The notes under the pieces: model-generated
The model's input: the letters and a program-made list of their open reading frames with translations, nothing else
What the model was told of the DNA's origin: nothing
Database searches by the model: none
Program-made: the position numbers and the translations under genes
Assembly (NCBI RefSeq): GCF_016097555.1
Contig: NC_054703.1
Location: forward strand, 19,416,479-19,480,478
DNA: 64,000 nucleotides
Direction of reading: 5' to 3'
Origin: Gigantopelta aegis
Lineage: Eukaryota; Mollusca; Gastropoda; Neomphalida; Peltospiridae
Part shown: positions 1-11,859 of the stretch, piece after piece
How positions within the stretch are numbered: the first letter of the stretch is position 1
Layout: the number at the start of each line of letters is the position of its first letter

Positions 1-379
1 AATCAACTAAGCATGTTTAAGGTAGTACTGAACCAAATAACATCCAGCTGGGTCAAAGTTAAAGGTGTACCTAACTTTTGGTAGAGCAGTTAATACCACA
101 AGTCCTATCATTGGTGCGACAGTGTTTGTTGTGATAAAATGTTGGTTCATCTGGCCAATAACTTCCTGTAATTTAATTTGCTCTGATTTACTTTAAGGGT
201 GAGGGGTGGTACTATTTATACCCATGGTGTACATGTCAACTGATATTGATACTGCAGGTAGGAGTTTTAGCCACGTGTTGGTTTTGTCATCTATGGGATT
301 TGAGTTGGTGGTATACACCCTTAAATATGGTGTCTAACATGGTTATTTCAATATTTTGTTGATAGAGAAAATGAGAGGA

Positions 380-590
380 AACCCATTTTCACCACGTGGG
401 CTACTCCTATTGATTAAGCAACAAGGGAGCTTTTAAATACACTTTACCATAGACAAGTACCAGTCATTGGGCACTGGTTGTGGCGGGAACACCCATCCCA
501 GAGTTTATTGGGGGGGGGGGGGGATCGATTCAATGACCCATCACACTTCAGGCAAGTGCTTAACCACAGAGTTACATCCTGCCCGGAATC
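380..590 (-). mobile_element. tRNA-derived SINE, degenerate 5' half
   Basis: On the minus strand this matches the body and tRNA-like head of the SINE seen throughout the window (caagggagcttttaaata, gggcactggtt, ggatcgatt, then a head ending ttacatcctgccc). It is interrupted by a G run at 510-523 and is strongly diverged. Confidence 0.5.
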
Positions 591-671
591 AAAGGAAGAA
601 GCTGTATTTACTTTTTTAACACATTTAAAGAAAAATGTTGAAAAACATTAACTGGCTCCTAATTAATATTG

Positions 672-962
672 GGGGTGGAATTCAGCTCAGTTGGTCGAGC
701 GCTCTCCTGAGGTGCTTGTGTTGCAGGAGTGAACCATCTCAGTGGAGCCATTCAACGGACTGTTTTTTCTCATTCCAACCAGTGTACCACAACTGGTTAA
801 AGGCTGTCTGTGGGAAAGTGCATATAAAAGATCTCTTGCTGCTGATGGAAAAATGTAGCAGATTTCCTCTGATGACTACGAGTCATAATTACAAAATGTT
901 TGACATTCAACAGCCGATGATTAATTAACCAATATGCTCTAGTGGTGTCGTAAAACAAAGTT
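672..962 (+). mobile_element. tRNA-derived SINE
   Basis: Near full length. tRNA-like head (agctcagttggtcgagcgct), body (gcatataaaagatctcttgc, gatttcctctgatgac), and 3' end caatatgctctagtggtgtcg followed by an A-rich tail. Confidence 0.8.
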
Positions 963-1026
963 TAATTTTAATTAATTTTGTTAAGTATATACGACCATGA
1001 TTTTACTATATATGTATGTTACATAC

Positions 1027-1158
1027 CTTGACACACTGATCCACGCGGAGTTGTTTGAGTTTGGGACAGCCGCGAGCTATCATGACCATTCCTTCATCAG
1101 AAATCAGATTGCACTGACTTAGATACAAATACTCCAGGTGCGGACAACCCTTTCCAAT
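1027..1158 (-). CDS. F-box/LRR gene, third coding exon (LRR)
   Basis: 132 bp, 44 codons, phase 0 to phase 0. Encodes IGKGCPHLEYLYLSQC then ISDEGMVMIARGCPKLKQL, typical cysteine-type LRRs. The donor AAG|GTATGT at the left edge shows that further exons follow. I see none between 1026 and 1, where SINE copies lie, so the next exon is outside the window. Confidence 0.85.
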
Positions 1159-4100
1159 CTGAATACACAAATACACACAGATATAAATATAGATCATAAT
1201 TAACATAGACAATCTTGTCATGTCATCAACAATACTGTCTTCATGACATCAATCTACATGTCTATGTCTTATAGTACATGTATTGTATGTATAGTTACAT
1301 AGTATACACTGTAGTTGTTGCTAACACAGCTTATTTAAACACATACACCATGTCCATACTCACTCCAATCAGAGTTTTGTCTGTGACAGAGAAGTAACAA
1401 ACGTCAAGGTTGAGGTGTCGTAGTGCAGGACAGCAGGTACCAATATGTGCAAATGTATCATCTAGAAACTTTGAATACCTGAAATAAAACATCAATGAAA
1501 TAACTACATGTACACTGGGTTTTAAAGACAGCACAGGAAATGGTTTTATTTTTATTTTTATCTCACTGCCCCCTTTTCCATGCTCTCCTTTGAATTTCAT
1601 CTCATTTCTTCCTGATCTGGCAACTTCAATCCTTCAGCTTCTTTTGCTGTCCATCTCCACATCCCAGTCCTTGTCTCTCTAACCATGACAAGTGCATGTC
1701 TCTTGTGGCTATTTGTGCCACACACATGCCATTCCCCATCAGCTTTTAGCTGTGGGCTTAGTCTGACCACTTCGGGGAGTGTAACACTCAGTGTTCAGTA
1801 GTTACTTAGATAGCATTTTTAAAAGGCACTTGTAACCACCTACTATACACCACCTACTACCGGCGGTTATTAGTGCCGTGGGTCAGACCAGTTTTATTAG
1901 TGGCAGAAGATGAATATACCAGGTGGGTGCAGTGAAATACAAAGAGACTGCACCCGTGGAGTAAGTTGAGACAGGTAGGTGATGGTGTGGACAGCTCGGA
2001 AGACAGAAGACAGAGTTGGATGAAACTGGCAGAAAGGGTCAAAACGGAAAGGGTTTTTTTATATTAGTAATGAGAATGATTGTCCAGCAGCTTATCCACT
2101 AGACCACGGAGAGGAAAGGAAATGGTATTATGGCAAATGTTTTAACAATAACGTCCACTACATGCAACCCTTGCAACTGCCCACGTAGTAACGTCCTGGG
2201 TTTGGTCACTGGTGATGTCAGAGATCTATCAAATCCAGGATGGGCAAGCCTGAACCGTAAGTGGATAGGGGCACATTAAAAGAGTACCCGCACCTGCCAA
2301 TGTAGTAAATTCCATAGCATGAAAATGTTCTCTGTGGGACAGACTTCAGTTGCATTCGGTCTACTTTTACATTTTCGTCTGGTCACACCATCCACACAGG
2401 CAATCAGCAAAACAGACTGGCAGCTTTATAAACCATGCCACATTGACTTCCTTGCTGGTTTGCATACTGTGCATCTATAGCAATTTGAACATAACCTTTT
2501 TACACTCCAAAAATACAATGAAGTGCACTAAATATTAATGTTTCAGTTAGCTATTAATATTACACACAGTATATGTAAATTTATTATCAAATATATATTT
2601 GTGAAAAATAAATTTTTAACATTAAATCAGGGCTTCTAGATTATGGTAGTCCCACTCCCATGGCTAGTGATATTCAATGTTGGGCTAGTAAATAACTACT
2701 ATTGCCATGCCAGACAGGGCTTCTAGATTATGGTAGCCCCACTCCCATGGCTAGTGATATTCAATGTTGGGCTAGTAAATAATTACTACTGTCATGTCAG
2801 ACAGGGCTTCTAGATTATGGTAGCCCCACTCCCATGGCTAGTGATATTCAATGTTGGGCTAGTAAATAATTACTACTGTCATGTCAGACAGGGCTTCTAG
2901 ATTATGGTAGTCCCACTCCCATGGCTAGTGATATTCAATGTTGGGCTAGTAAATAATTACTACTGTCATGTCAGACAGGGCTTCTAGATTATGGTAGCCC
3001 CACTCCCATGGCTAGTGATATTCAATGTTGGGCTAGTAAATAACTACTATTGCCATGCCAGACAGGGCTTCTAGGTTATGGTAGCCCCACTCCCATGGCT
3101 AGTGATATTCAATGTTGGGCTAGTAAATAACTACTTTTACCATGCTTGACGGCTAATGAATCTGTTTTCTTCAAATGTGGCAGTTGTCTGTTTTGTAAAT
3201 ATGAATATCCTGCACTCACCCCAACCCCCAATGTTAGTGTTTTTAAGCTCTATCTCCCTCTTTAGGTGTCATACCTGATTATTAGTATTATTTAGTAAAA
3301 TTGTATTGACTTAAAGTAAAGTAGGGCTAGCAAATTTTTTATCGTGGCTAGTAAAAAAAATTAAATCGCTGATCCCATCATGGCTAGTGGATTTTAGTAA
3401 AATTCTAGAAGCCCTGATGAAATATAAATTTTTCAGCTAGCTATTAATATTACACACAGTATATGTAAATATATTATCACATATACATTTGTTAAAACTT
3501 AGTTTTTACACACTTCAAAAACCCCCAACTATAGATGGTAACTAGCTATTAGATTTTTGTGTTGGGTCATCAAGCTTTAAGGGGAGCTATCACTTGCTCC
3601 CATCACTCCCCTCAAAAGAGTTCAAGGAGAGGTATTTTTAGCTCCCCGTAGCATGTAAATTTATGTTATGACTTATCAATACAGTAATATCTTAAATGCC
3701 ACACACACCCCCCCCCCCCCCCCCAATACATGAAAAAAAAATTTCAGTATTGTATCAAGATTTGCTACACAAGTTTCTGAGATCGCTACACAATTTTAAC
3801 ACATTAAACAGTTCCCTACAGGGAACAGATCATAATCTAAGTATCACGATTTGCTACACAAGTTTCTGAGATCGCTACACAATTTTAACACATTAAAGAG
3901 TTCCCTACAGGTCATAATCTAAGTTTAATGATTTGCTACACAAGTTTCTGAGATCGCTACACAATTTTAACATATTAAACAGTTCCCTACAGGTCATAAT
4001 CCAAGTATCACGATTTGCTACACAAGTTTTTGAGATCGCTACACAATTTAACACATTAAACAGTTCCCTACAACTCATAATCTAAGTATGGGCGATTAAT

Positions 4101-5990
4101 TACTCCCCTCAAAAAACAATTCATGTCGGGATCTGGGTCATGTACAGCATTTTCCAAATATTACCATAGCTTTACGGTTTACCTTGCCATCTTAAATGTC
4201 CTTAGATTAGAACACTTCCTCAGTACAGATATGATACCTGCATCGGTGAAAATGTCTTGTCCACAATCTGTGATGTCGAGATACAGGACGCGATCACTGT
4301 AAGACGTCACCATGTCCAGGACCTCATCGGTCAGTCGGGTCTGTCCAACCAGACTCACACGGCGCCATAATGACGGGTCCTGTGCGGCCTCGTGCCAATG
4401 GTGACACACCAAACACACTTTGTGCAGAAGTTCAGAGAGTGATAAATAACGGAAAATATTAATGAGAATCCCAAACGGAATTTTCGAAAAGTTTGATAGG
4501 TAGAAATTGTTAGTACTAGTGGAAGAATCCTGATGGGTTTCGTCCATGAAAGACATGGGGGACTCAGATTTCTGATCTATCGCAGGCATCGTTAAAACAT
4601 CTACTTTCGTACAATTCACTACATTCGACTGGATGCATGTAGATTGACTTCCGCTAGTTTCACAATTCATATTTCTGTCTAAAAGTTCGCCAAACTGACA
4701 CAAATCTCTTGTATCGCTGTCGTAATTCTTATAAGGACTCACGGCTTGCTGTGAGATGTCATCACTAGATGATGATGTTTCGTCTTTGGTTTTCAGTTTG
4801 TTTAGACTCACTGAAGGCTCACATCCTGATGCCTCATCCAAACAGTTGTTCTCAAGAGACGTGCATTCATTAGTATCTTGTTCTGAATGACATGCTGTTT
4901 TAGAGCTTATTGCTGACACTGTCTCTGTTAAATTGGAGTTATTTAAATCTGTTGGCAAGCAGGAGACTGTATGATTATCAAGTTTAGAAATATAACAAAT
5001 ATTTTCACCATTGGTGTTATCTTCTCGTAGCAATGTCCATGAACTTGATGTTGAGGATGCATCACTTTTCAAACAAAATGTGTCTGTGTGTTTCTCTGAA
5101 ATCTTTGGTAGGTTTCCATCAAAAGTGTAGGTGTCTACAATGTTAGATACGTTTCCATTATTATTTTCCCCGTGGAATGAGTCAATATCTTTCGCTGAAA
5201 TCTTTGACGGGTTATCATCATTATTTTCTCTGTGGAATGAGTCAATATCTTTCGCTGAAATCTTTGACAGGTTATCATCATTATTTTCTCTGTGAAATGA
5301 GTCAATATCTTTCGCTGAAATCTTTGAAATCTTTGACAGGTTATCATCATTATTTTCTATGTGAAATGAGTCAATATCTTTCTCTGAAATCTTTGACAGG
5401 TTATCATCATTATTTTCTCTGTGAAATGAGTCAATATCTTTTTCTGAAATCTTTGACAGGTTATCATCATTATTTTCTCTGTGAAATGGATCAGTGTTAT
5501 TTTCTATAAACAAAGATGAACAGTTCTGGGACAGATCTCCATGGTTACCTTTCCCAAGAGTTTTGTCATTATCAGTGTCAATTTCTGCACACAAAGTGAG
5601 ACAACCATGAAATAAAGTTTCATTCACCATGGAAGGAGAATCACCATGGTGACAGGTCTCCTCTAAATTGTCCATTTCTTTATTCCAACCATCGAGAGAA
5701 TGAGAGTTAATGTTACTAGAGTTGCTATTACTGGGGTTATTTAGCACCAAGGGGTGATCACTGCGGCAATGTGAGGTCTGTGGTAGATGAGTTGTGACTC
5801 TTTGTTTCTTGCACGGACCAGCATCACAGTTCATTACTTCACATCCAACACATTTCTCACAGTCAGAACCTTCACCACAACACCTTGGCAAGATCTCCAT
5901 CTTGTTTTCGTTGCCATGGTCACCAGACAAATCTGCTGGTGCCGTATCATGATCAGAAATAGAACTCATGGCTTTGAGTTTGTATTCAGT
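1027..5990 (-). CDS. F-box/LRR protein gene, FBXL17-like (5' three coding exons; 3' part off window)
   Basis: Probable substrate receptor of an SCF (Skp1-Cullin-F-box) E3 ubiquitin ligase. Three exons join in frame: 5990-4183, 1478-1364 and 1158-1027. Their donors are AAG|GTAAAC, GGA|GTGAGT and AAG|GTATGT; the acceptors end in TTTTTTCAG, TTTATTTCAG and GTATTCAG. The first intron is phase 2 and the second phase 0. The likely start is the ATG at 5969 (MSSISDHD), because the ORF upstream of it reads into an acceptor, so an upstream non-coding exon is expected. The N-terminus is about 490 residues, Ser/Asn/Asp-rich and probably disordered. The F-box (around residues 493-540, with LVCHHWHEAAQDPSLWRRV) is followed by cysteine-containing LRRs (GCPHLEYLYLSQC, ISDEGMVMIARGCPKLKQL). 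The long disordered N-terminus and the colinear LRR segment resemble FBXL17, but FBXL2/20-like is not excluded without the missing 3' exons. The gene continues left of position 1. Confidence 0.82.
1200..2530. other. Intronic/intergenic stretch, no gene recognised outside the LRR exon
   Basis: Apart from the exon at 1364-1478 I see no supportable coding sequence. The 1600-1800 and 1850-2040 segments have the look of old dispersed repeats but have no second copy here to prove it. Confidence 0.4.
1364..1478 (-). CDS. F-box/LRR gene, second coding exon (LRR)
   Basis: 115 bp. The first base completes an Arg codon split by the upstream phase-2 intron; the remaining 38 codons read YSKFLDDTFAHIGTCCPALR and onward to KTLIG, one cysteine-containing leucine-rich repeat. 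The acceptor is TTTATTTCAG|G and the donor GGA|GTGAGT. The frame joins the F-box exon and the next LRR exon without a stop. Confidence 0.85.
2626..3418. mobile_element. Foldback-type element with internal 87-bp tandem repeat, in the F-box gene intron
   Basis: Bounded by 15-bp inverted ends: ATCAGGGCTTCTAGA at 2626 and its complement ending at 3418. The interior holds about six copies of an 87-bp unit (2629-3150) containing cccatggctagtgatattca. The unit recurs in decayed form to 3400. Near-identical ~80-bp direct repeats flank the element (2535-2615 and 3425-3508, both with ctattaatattacacacagt). No ORF, so probably non-autonomous; superfamily unknown. Confidence 0.65.
3755..4085. repeat. Tandem repeat, 83-88 bp unit, four copies
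   Basis: Units begin gatttgctacacaagttt and continue through gatcgctacacaatttt to a cagttccctacagg segment. Starts are near 3760, 3848, 3931 and 4014. It lies about 100 bp beyond the donor of the F-box exon, so it is intronic on the minus strand. Confidence 0.85.
4183..5990 (-). CDS. F-box/LRR gene, first coding exon (disordered N-terminus + F-box)
   Basis: Coding from ATG at 5969 down to 4183 gives 595 codons plus two bases. Near the N-terminus is a cysteine-rich patch (RCCGEGSDCEKCVGCE, then further Cys), eight Cys in about 25 residues, which could bind zinc but matches no family I know. The middle holds an in-frame 60-bp tandem repeat. The last ~100 residues carry the F-box and the first LRR (LTDEVLDMV, LYLDITDC, FTDAGIISVLRKC). 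The exon opens after a polypyrimidine acceptor at 5991-5992 and ends AAG|GTAAAC at 4183. Confidence 0.85.
5160..5490 (-). repeat. In-frame 60-bp coding minisatellite in the F-box gene
   Basis: Five to six copies of a 60-bp unit encode a 20-residue repeat centred on DIDSFHRENNDDNLSKIS. One copy is 69 bp, adding KIS, and keeps the frame. The flanking copies are diverged (NNTDPFHRENNDDNLSKI on one side; DSFHGENNNGNVSNI, then TYTFDGNLPKISEK on the other). All length changes are multiples of three, which fits selection for an open frame. Confidence 0.9.
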
Positions 5991-6600
5991 CTGAAAAAAC
6001 AAAAAACAATGTCAGTATATTCAGTTTTAAAACAAAACCATTTTACAGTTACAGTCACATCCATCCCCATCTTCACTATCAACAGTCACCATCAATACAC
6101 ACACACATGCACAAGTGTGAATACATGCTCCCATGCCTATATACTTTCTAAAATATTACACAATATATTTACATGTATTCACATGTATCTTGCAATCACT
6201 ACATGTATATATACATTGGCAAGATATGATATACATGTATAGACATATTTCTTTCATTTTCAGTAACGGTCCACAAATATAGAAAACATGATCGTGACAT
6301 AAGCCCAAACAACTCGACTATAGAGTTCATACCAGAATTTCAACAAACATACTCTTTAAACCATTTGTTTTAGTACAGTATATACTAATAACGTACTTGT
6401 ATATTTATCTATGAATTAAGAGTTTAGAAATGCTTTTTGAATGCAGCTAGCTAGCATAACGTAATTATGTTTCTTGTATGATGTCATAAGTACTAGTAAA
6501 GCCGTGCTAGGTTAATGGTACTTGATCTGTGTACAAAACCTGGAATAAATAATGATTTTCAGACTATTTCTGTTGGATTGCAAGATAAATAAAATAACCA

Positions 6601-6724
6601 GTTACCACCTTAAGATATCGGCTTTATCCTGCTCAGGTCAAATAGCAAATGCTGCTGGGCAAAGCATTGTGGCATTAGCCATTCTAACCTTCGCAGGATA
6701 AAGCCGATATCTTAACACAGTAAC
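6601..6724. mobile_element. Hairpin MITE-like element
   Basis: Inverted arms of about 30 bp: gttaccaccttaagatatcg at the left and the complement ending cagtaac at the right, with the shared core gatatcggctttatcctgc. The loop is about 60 bp. No ORF. Target duplication not clear. Confidence 0.7.
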
Positions 6725-7700
6725 CAATTACTCTCTATATAACTATATGTACTGTTGGTATATTACATGTAGTTAGTAAAATATATACATGTGTATATGT
6801 AACATTCCAAACTAAAGGCACATCTTACCAGAACATGTATACATTGTATATATATGTACAGGGTTAATACAAACAAATGAAGTTATATTGAAAGGAAAAT
6901 CATATGAAGGCTGAACTCTGTGCACACACATTGAGAATCATGTCTTCTGACTGTTGCTCTGTTGAATGGGAGACACAGGAAAGTGAATATAGGACGAGAG
7001 ATACACGAGGCCTAAAACAAAACTGACCTCTGAGGATTCAAAACTTGTGTACGGTAAACTACATAAATGGGATATTAAAAACAAATTCAGGTTTATAACC
7101 CATTTCATTTTTTATTGCATAACCTTGTACAATATTGTACAATTGTGTCAATAATGCATTATATTAAAAATATTATGTACATGTATTTACATAATATTTT
7201 AAATTGAATGTGTTATTAACACAATCATTGTCACAGTTTTTTCAGGTCTTCAGAATTGTGTGTACTATATTGCAGGAATCTGTCAACAACAAAAATGAAA
7301 GTAGGGTAGTTTGGCTTTTTTTATTTGTATTACGTTCAACCCTTCGGGGCAAGATAAAATGTTATATATAATGTACTCTTTTCACCAACATATTAGTTTT
7401 AAAAATCTTTTATTATTTCTTTATTTCTAAATAAATTGCAGGGAAAAAAAATGGGTAGGCCATTTTCTCTACATGTCGGTTCCCTGAAAGATACAATTTT
7501 GTGTTTTAGGCTTGATTATTATTTAGTCAACACTTTAGTGGAAAATTAATTACCCATATGTCAAATGATTTTAACATGACATTTGATGACCAGATCATAC
7601 TGTCATATTGCACGATTGTCTGAAAAATCAGCAAGAAAAATCTAGTGTATAAAACACTAGTCTGACCTAAAATCACAGGGGCATGTATAGGATATTGTGA
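6725..7700. other. Intergenic AT-rich stretch, nothing recognised
   Basis: No open frame with family features, no SINE end and no strong repeat seen. It could contain the untranslated first exon or promoter of the F-box gene, whose position I cannot determine. Confidence 0.4.
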
Positions 7701-7703
7701 CAG

Positions 7704-8330
7704 GGTTGAAAATTAACATGCAAATCATGGTCGCCAGCAGGGCCATTTGAAGAAAAATCTTACTGACCCTTCTCAAATTGAACTAGCCCTCCAATTATCA
7801 TATTGAAATTTAACTGCACAGCCAAAATAAAATCTAGAACGTTCTACATGTATGTTGAATAATAACCATGTGCTCATCATATACTAGTATAGTCTGTTTA
7901 TGTTAAAAACAGATGAATTGGCATGTACCTTTACAGGGTTCAAACTTAACGGTCGCCCGATCACCCCTGGCGACTGAAAACGACGACGGGTGACTGAAAA
8001 CCCACAGTAAGGTTGCCCACCTGGCAACTCAAAAAAAAAGTTAAGCGCAGACACTGCCTTTATAATGAATAAAGTTAAAATTCATATAAGGAAATTATAA
8101 AGAAATGTTTTATTTAACAACACACTCAACACATTTAATTTACAGTTATATGGCGTAGGAAAATTCATATAAAAACATTTTATTATGTTTTGAACCCATA
8201 CAAACACAAAAAAAAAAAAATGAAAAAGAAATCCAGTATAAATAAAAATGTTTCTCTACAAATTACCATTACATTATACAGATTAAATCTCATTTTTAAT
8301 CCAGGGGTGAAGACAAGGTACATGTATGTG
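7704..8330 (+). repeat. Dispersed repeat family, left arm of a 4.1-kb inverted pair
   Basis: 7704-7930 (gggttgaaaattaacatgca, gtcgccagcaggg, ctagccctccaattatca) reappears in reverse complement at 11640-11857. 8050-8330 (ataatgaataaagttaaa, ttgaacccataca) reappears inverted at 11470-11640 and in direct orientation at 10990-11160. Similarity by eye is roughly 75-85%. No ORF. Confidence 0.7.
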
Positions 8331-8396
8331 TCTCGACTTGCATTGTCTCTGAAGTAAAATATAATGCAGTAAAAAGAGACTAAAGCTAGAACTGTG

Positions 8397-8650
8397 CATT
8401 GTTCAGTAAAGCTAGAACTGTGCATTGTTCAGTAAAGCTAGTCTGGCAGTGGCAGTCCTTTTTGTGATGATGCAAGAGCGATAAAATAAATTTAGTGATG
8501 ATGCAAGGGGGATAAAATAAATTTAGTGATGATGCAAGAGGGATAAAATAAATTTAGTGATGATGCAAGGGGGATAAAATAAATTTAGTGATGATGCAAG
8601 AGGGATAAAATAAATTTAGTGATGATGCAAGAGGGAAGAAATAAACTTTG
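8397..8650. repeat. Two adjacent short tandem arrays (26 bp x2, 31 bp x6)
   Basis: gctagaactgtgcattgttc is repeated twice at 8390-8440. It is followed by about six copies of a 31-bp unit, gtgatgatgcaagagggata plus aaataaattta, from about 8464 to 8650. Confidence 0.85.
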
Positions 8651-8734
8651 TGACAATGCACCATGAGTAATGAATTCCTCAGTAAAGGATTTCACTGGGA
8701 ATGGCTGTCGTTCTATTTATAAATGAGGCACTAG

Positions 8735-8890
8735 ATAGAGATCCACTAGAAACAGTAGCCCATGAAGTGGTGACAGTGGGTTTCCTCCCTCAATATCTGT
8801 GGTCCTTAACCATATATGTCCGATGCCATATAATCGTAAATAAAATGTGTTGAGTACATTGTTAAATAAACCATTTCCTTCCTTCCTTCT
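8735..8890 (+). mobile_element. tRNA-derived SINE, 3' half
   Basis: Contains gtagcccatgaagtggtgac, gggtttcctccctcaatatc, gtggtccttaaccatata and the alternative 3' end taaataaaatgtgttgagta, then a (cctt)n tail. Confidence 0.75.
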
Positions 8891-9059
8891 TGCTATCATA
8901 TTATATAATCTGATTAAAATTAGCTCTACTGGTCTACCAGTAGATCTAACAGCATTGCATGGACTCCCATGTCCAGGTGACATTTCATTTATAAATAATA
9001 ATTTAAATATCGACCAATTAGGCCTACACTTCTCCTTTTATAGCATTATTCAGGAATAA

Positions 9060-10345
9060 AAATATCGGGTGAGACTGTTTATGCAATAGGCAAACTTGTT
9101 GGTCTATTTCAACATTAAAAAACAGGTGGAAAGTGCAGTAATAAACTCTGGATTATTTTATGGCTATACCATTATGGTTTGTTTGTTTTTTCGTCTTGAA
9201 ACAAATTTTATATAAAATTTTATATTGAGATTAGTTTACGGCATACTTCGTAATTCACCCGAATCATTTCATATACCCTCGGCATAATCCTGAATGTTTT
9301 CAAATCACTGGCATGATTTTGCAAGTATGGTTTTGATTGGTCGAATGAAAGGTCAACTGGACATGAGCTCCAATAGGGTGCTATTAGATCCACAGGTACT
9401 AGTAATTACCGGTAACCAGTGGAGCCAATTTTAATTAGATTGCATATTACAAAGTATAACAGTTTACTTATTGTTTATTACAGTAATCTTTGGACGGTTA
9501 TGTTATCATGTAAGTCTTGGTGTTAAAACTGTAGATCTGATCTGTTCCAGGGCTCACCCTGGATCAAAAATACCTGTATAGTCAAAACAATTGCTAAATG
9601 GAATTTTCATTAGCCATATTGAAAATGCTTGAGCTAAAATTGTTTTACGTGGTACTGTATATAGAGTATTTATATATGAATATGAAAATGCATCTTTTTC
9701 AGCTAATTGTGTACAAACTGGAATAAATCTGAATAACAAAACCATATTTCCTGATCAAAATCAATGACAGCAATGGGGGTAGGGGCAGTTAGTATATTAC
9801 TTTAATTTTTTCAGCGGGAGGGGGATGCATTATCTTCAACGTTGGAAGCCAGTACCCCGTGCAACCACCTACCCCCACTTCTAAGGCCTGTGACATTAAA
9901 TTAACAAACATACACAAGTATGGGGGTGGGTGGATGTTTATGGAGGGTGTTGTTTTCTTTCTTCTTTTTTTGCCAAATAAAAATTTGACAGCTTTTTTTC
10001 TTTTAATATAGAACTCATTATTTCTTTAAATAGCAATCTTTATGTTAGATTGAATTGCTTTTTTTTGCTTTTTTTTAAAGTAACCCATCAATTCCCAACA
10101 ATGTTCTTATTTCAAGAAAATCACTTAAACTTAAAACAATACCGACAATGACAATCAATTAACTGCATGATCTTTGGAATAATTTCTGTATTATTTGAAA
10201 ATTCTATTTGAAAATTAAATTTTTACACATTTGTGTAAGTTAAAACTACTTGTAAAATAAATTTTAATTTTGTCTCAAACAATTTAATATATAAACTAAA
10301 TTAAATATGATTAATATTTATCATAGCATTGAATAACAATTGTCA
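9060..10345. other. Intergenic AT-rich stretch, nothing recognised
   Basis: No coding exon, SINE or inverted repeat that I can support. Poly-T runs and a G-rich patch near 9775-9840 only. Confidence 0.35.
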
Positions 10346-10930
10346 AAAAGATGCAGTGTTTTGTCATATTCGATTAAGTTTTAGTGCATTTTTTAAAACT
10401 GGTACCATACTCGCCAGATGCTAAAATCAATGGTCACCCAATGGGACTATATTTGTAAAACTAAATCAGCGGTGTCTAGTCGCAAAATGTTATACAAATA
10501 TCTTGGTTTGAGAGTTAAATAAACATGGTCTGGATAACACAATAGTCTTAGCTCGTGATTATTCAAAATGTTATACAAATATCTTGGTTTGGGAGTTAAA
10601 TAAACATGGTCTGGATAACACAATAGTCTTAGCTCGTGAATATTCAAAATGTTATACAAATATCTTGGTTTGGGAGTTAAATAAACATGGTCTGGATAAC
10701 ACAATAGTCTTAGCTCGTGAATATTCAAAATACCCCACTTGAAACGTCCAGGGTTGAAAATTAGCAGTCGTCCGGTCACCCGTGGCGACCTTTATTGGCT
10801 AAGGGCGACTAAGAATTTTATAAAGGTAGTCCGTTGGGCGACCATCGATTTTAGTGTCTGGCGAGTATGGTACTAGTTAAAAAAGAAACACACTAAAACT
10901 GAATCGAATGTGACAAAACACGCCGCGTCT
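10346..10930. mobile_element. Foldback element with 81-bp internal tandem repeat
   Basis: Arms of about 85 bp: the left arm contains accatactcgccagatgcta and the right arm (10840-10925) its complement, tagtgtctggcgagtatggt. Between them are three copies of an 81-bp unit (aatatcttggtttgggagtt, tggtctggataacacaatag) at 10486-10729. The unit is 27 codons long, so it creates a repeated open frame that I do not regard as a gene. Confidence 0.7.
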
Positions 10931-11469
10931 ATGTTGGCGCGAACTATAGATTTGGCAGCAGAAGACCTAGAACATGTTCTTTATTTTGACAGCGCCAACA
11001 TAATGAATAAAGATAAAGTTCATATAAAAACATATTAATTTATTAAGTTTTAAACCCATACCATCTCAAATAACATTTTATTGGGGGTAAAAGTGTAGTG
11101 TAAATTTAAAAAAAAATTCTTTATAAATTACAATCCAACAGCATAGGTTAACTCGTTTTTGTGTGATAAAAGTTTTAAGGCAATTGATGGAACATCCAAG
11201 GCAATCTGAATGACACAACCGTAATACATGATCAGGGCCGTATCTCTGCACAAAGCAGACTGGAATAGGCATTTAACAAAACAGTGGATGTTTCCATGGA
11301 TCTAGGAGAAAAGCCACTCCCGAGGAAATCATTTGCTGGGAATTTCACCCCTCTTGTATCACCACAAAGTTTATTCCATCCATCTTGCATAGCTTCAAAG
11401 AGGACTGCCACTCCCAGACTAGTTTACTAAAGCATGTGCGGCTCTACATTTAGTCTGTTTCTACTGCAT

Positions 11470-11857
11470 TATCTTTTACTCTGTATTGAAAATGAGATTT
11501 AATATATTTAATTTAATGGTACTTTCAAGTCTTTGTAAAGAAACATGTTTATTTATACTGGATTTCTTTTTCTTTTTTTTGGTATGGGTTTAAAACTTAA
11601 CAACATGTTTTATATTAACTTTTACTTTATTCATTATGAAGTTAAAATGTCAATTCATCGGTTTTCTTTAATGTAAACGGTTATTATTCAACAAAAAACA
11701 CTAGGCCTATAGTTTTAATTTTACCTGTGCAGTTAAAATTCCAGTGTGATAATTGGAGGGCTAGTTGAATTTGAGAAGGGCCAATAAGATGGGTTTTTCA
11801 ACTGGCCCTGCTGGCGACCTTGGTTTTCATGTTAATTTTCAAACCTGAACATAAATA
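11470..11857 (-). repeat. Dispersed repeat family, right arm of the 4.1-kb inverted pair
   Basis: Reverse complement of 7704-8330 (aattggagggctagttgaat, ggccctgctggcgacctt, catgttaattttcaaac). Together with the left arm it frames a region that also holds a direct-orientation partial copy at 10746-11160. Confidence 0.7.
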
Positions 11858-11859
11858 AC

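Noticed and set aside
5177..5509. 110-codon plus-strand frame opposite the F-box gene
   Set aside because: Antisense shadow of the coding 60-bp minisatellite.
10447..10779. 110-codon minus-strand repeat frame
   Set aside because: An 81-bp tandem unit inside a foldback element; no gene features.
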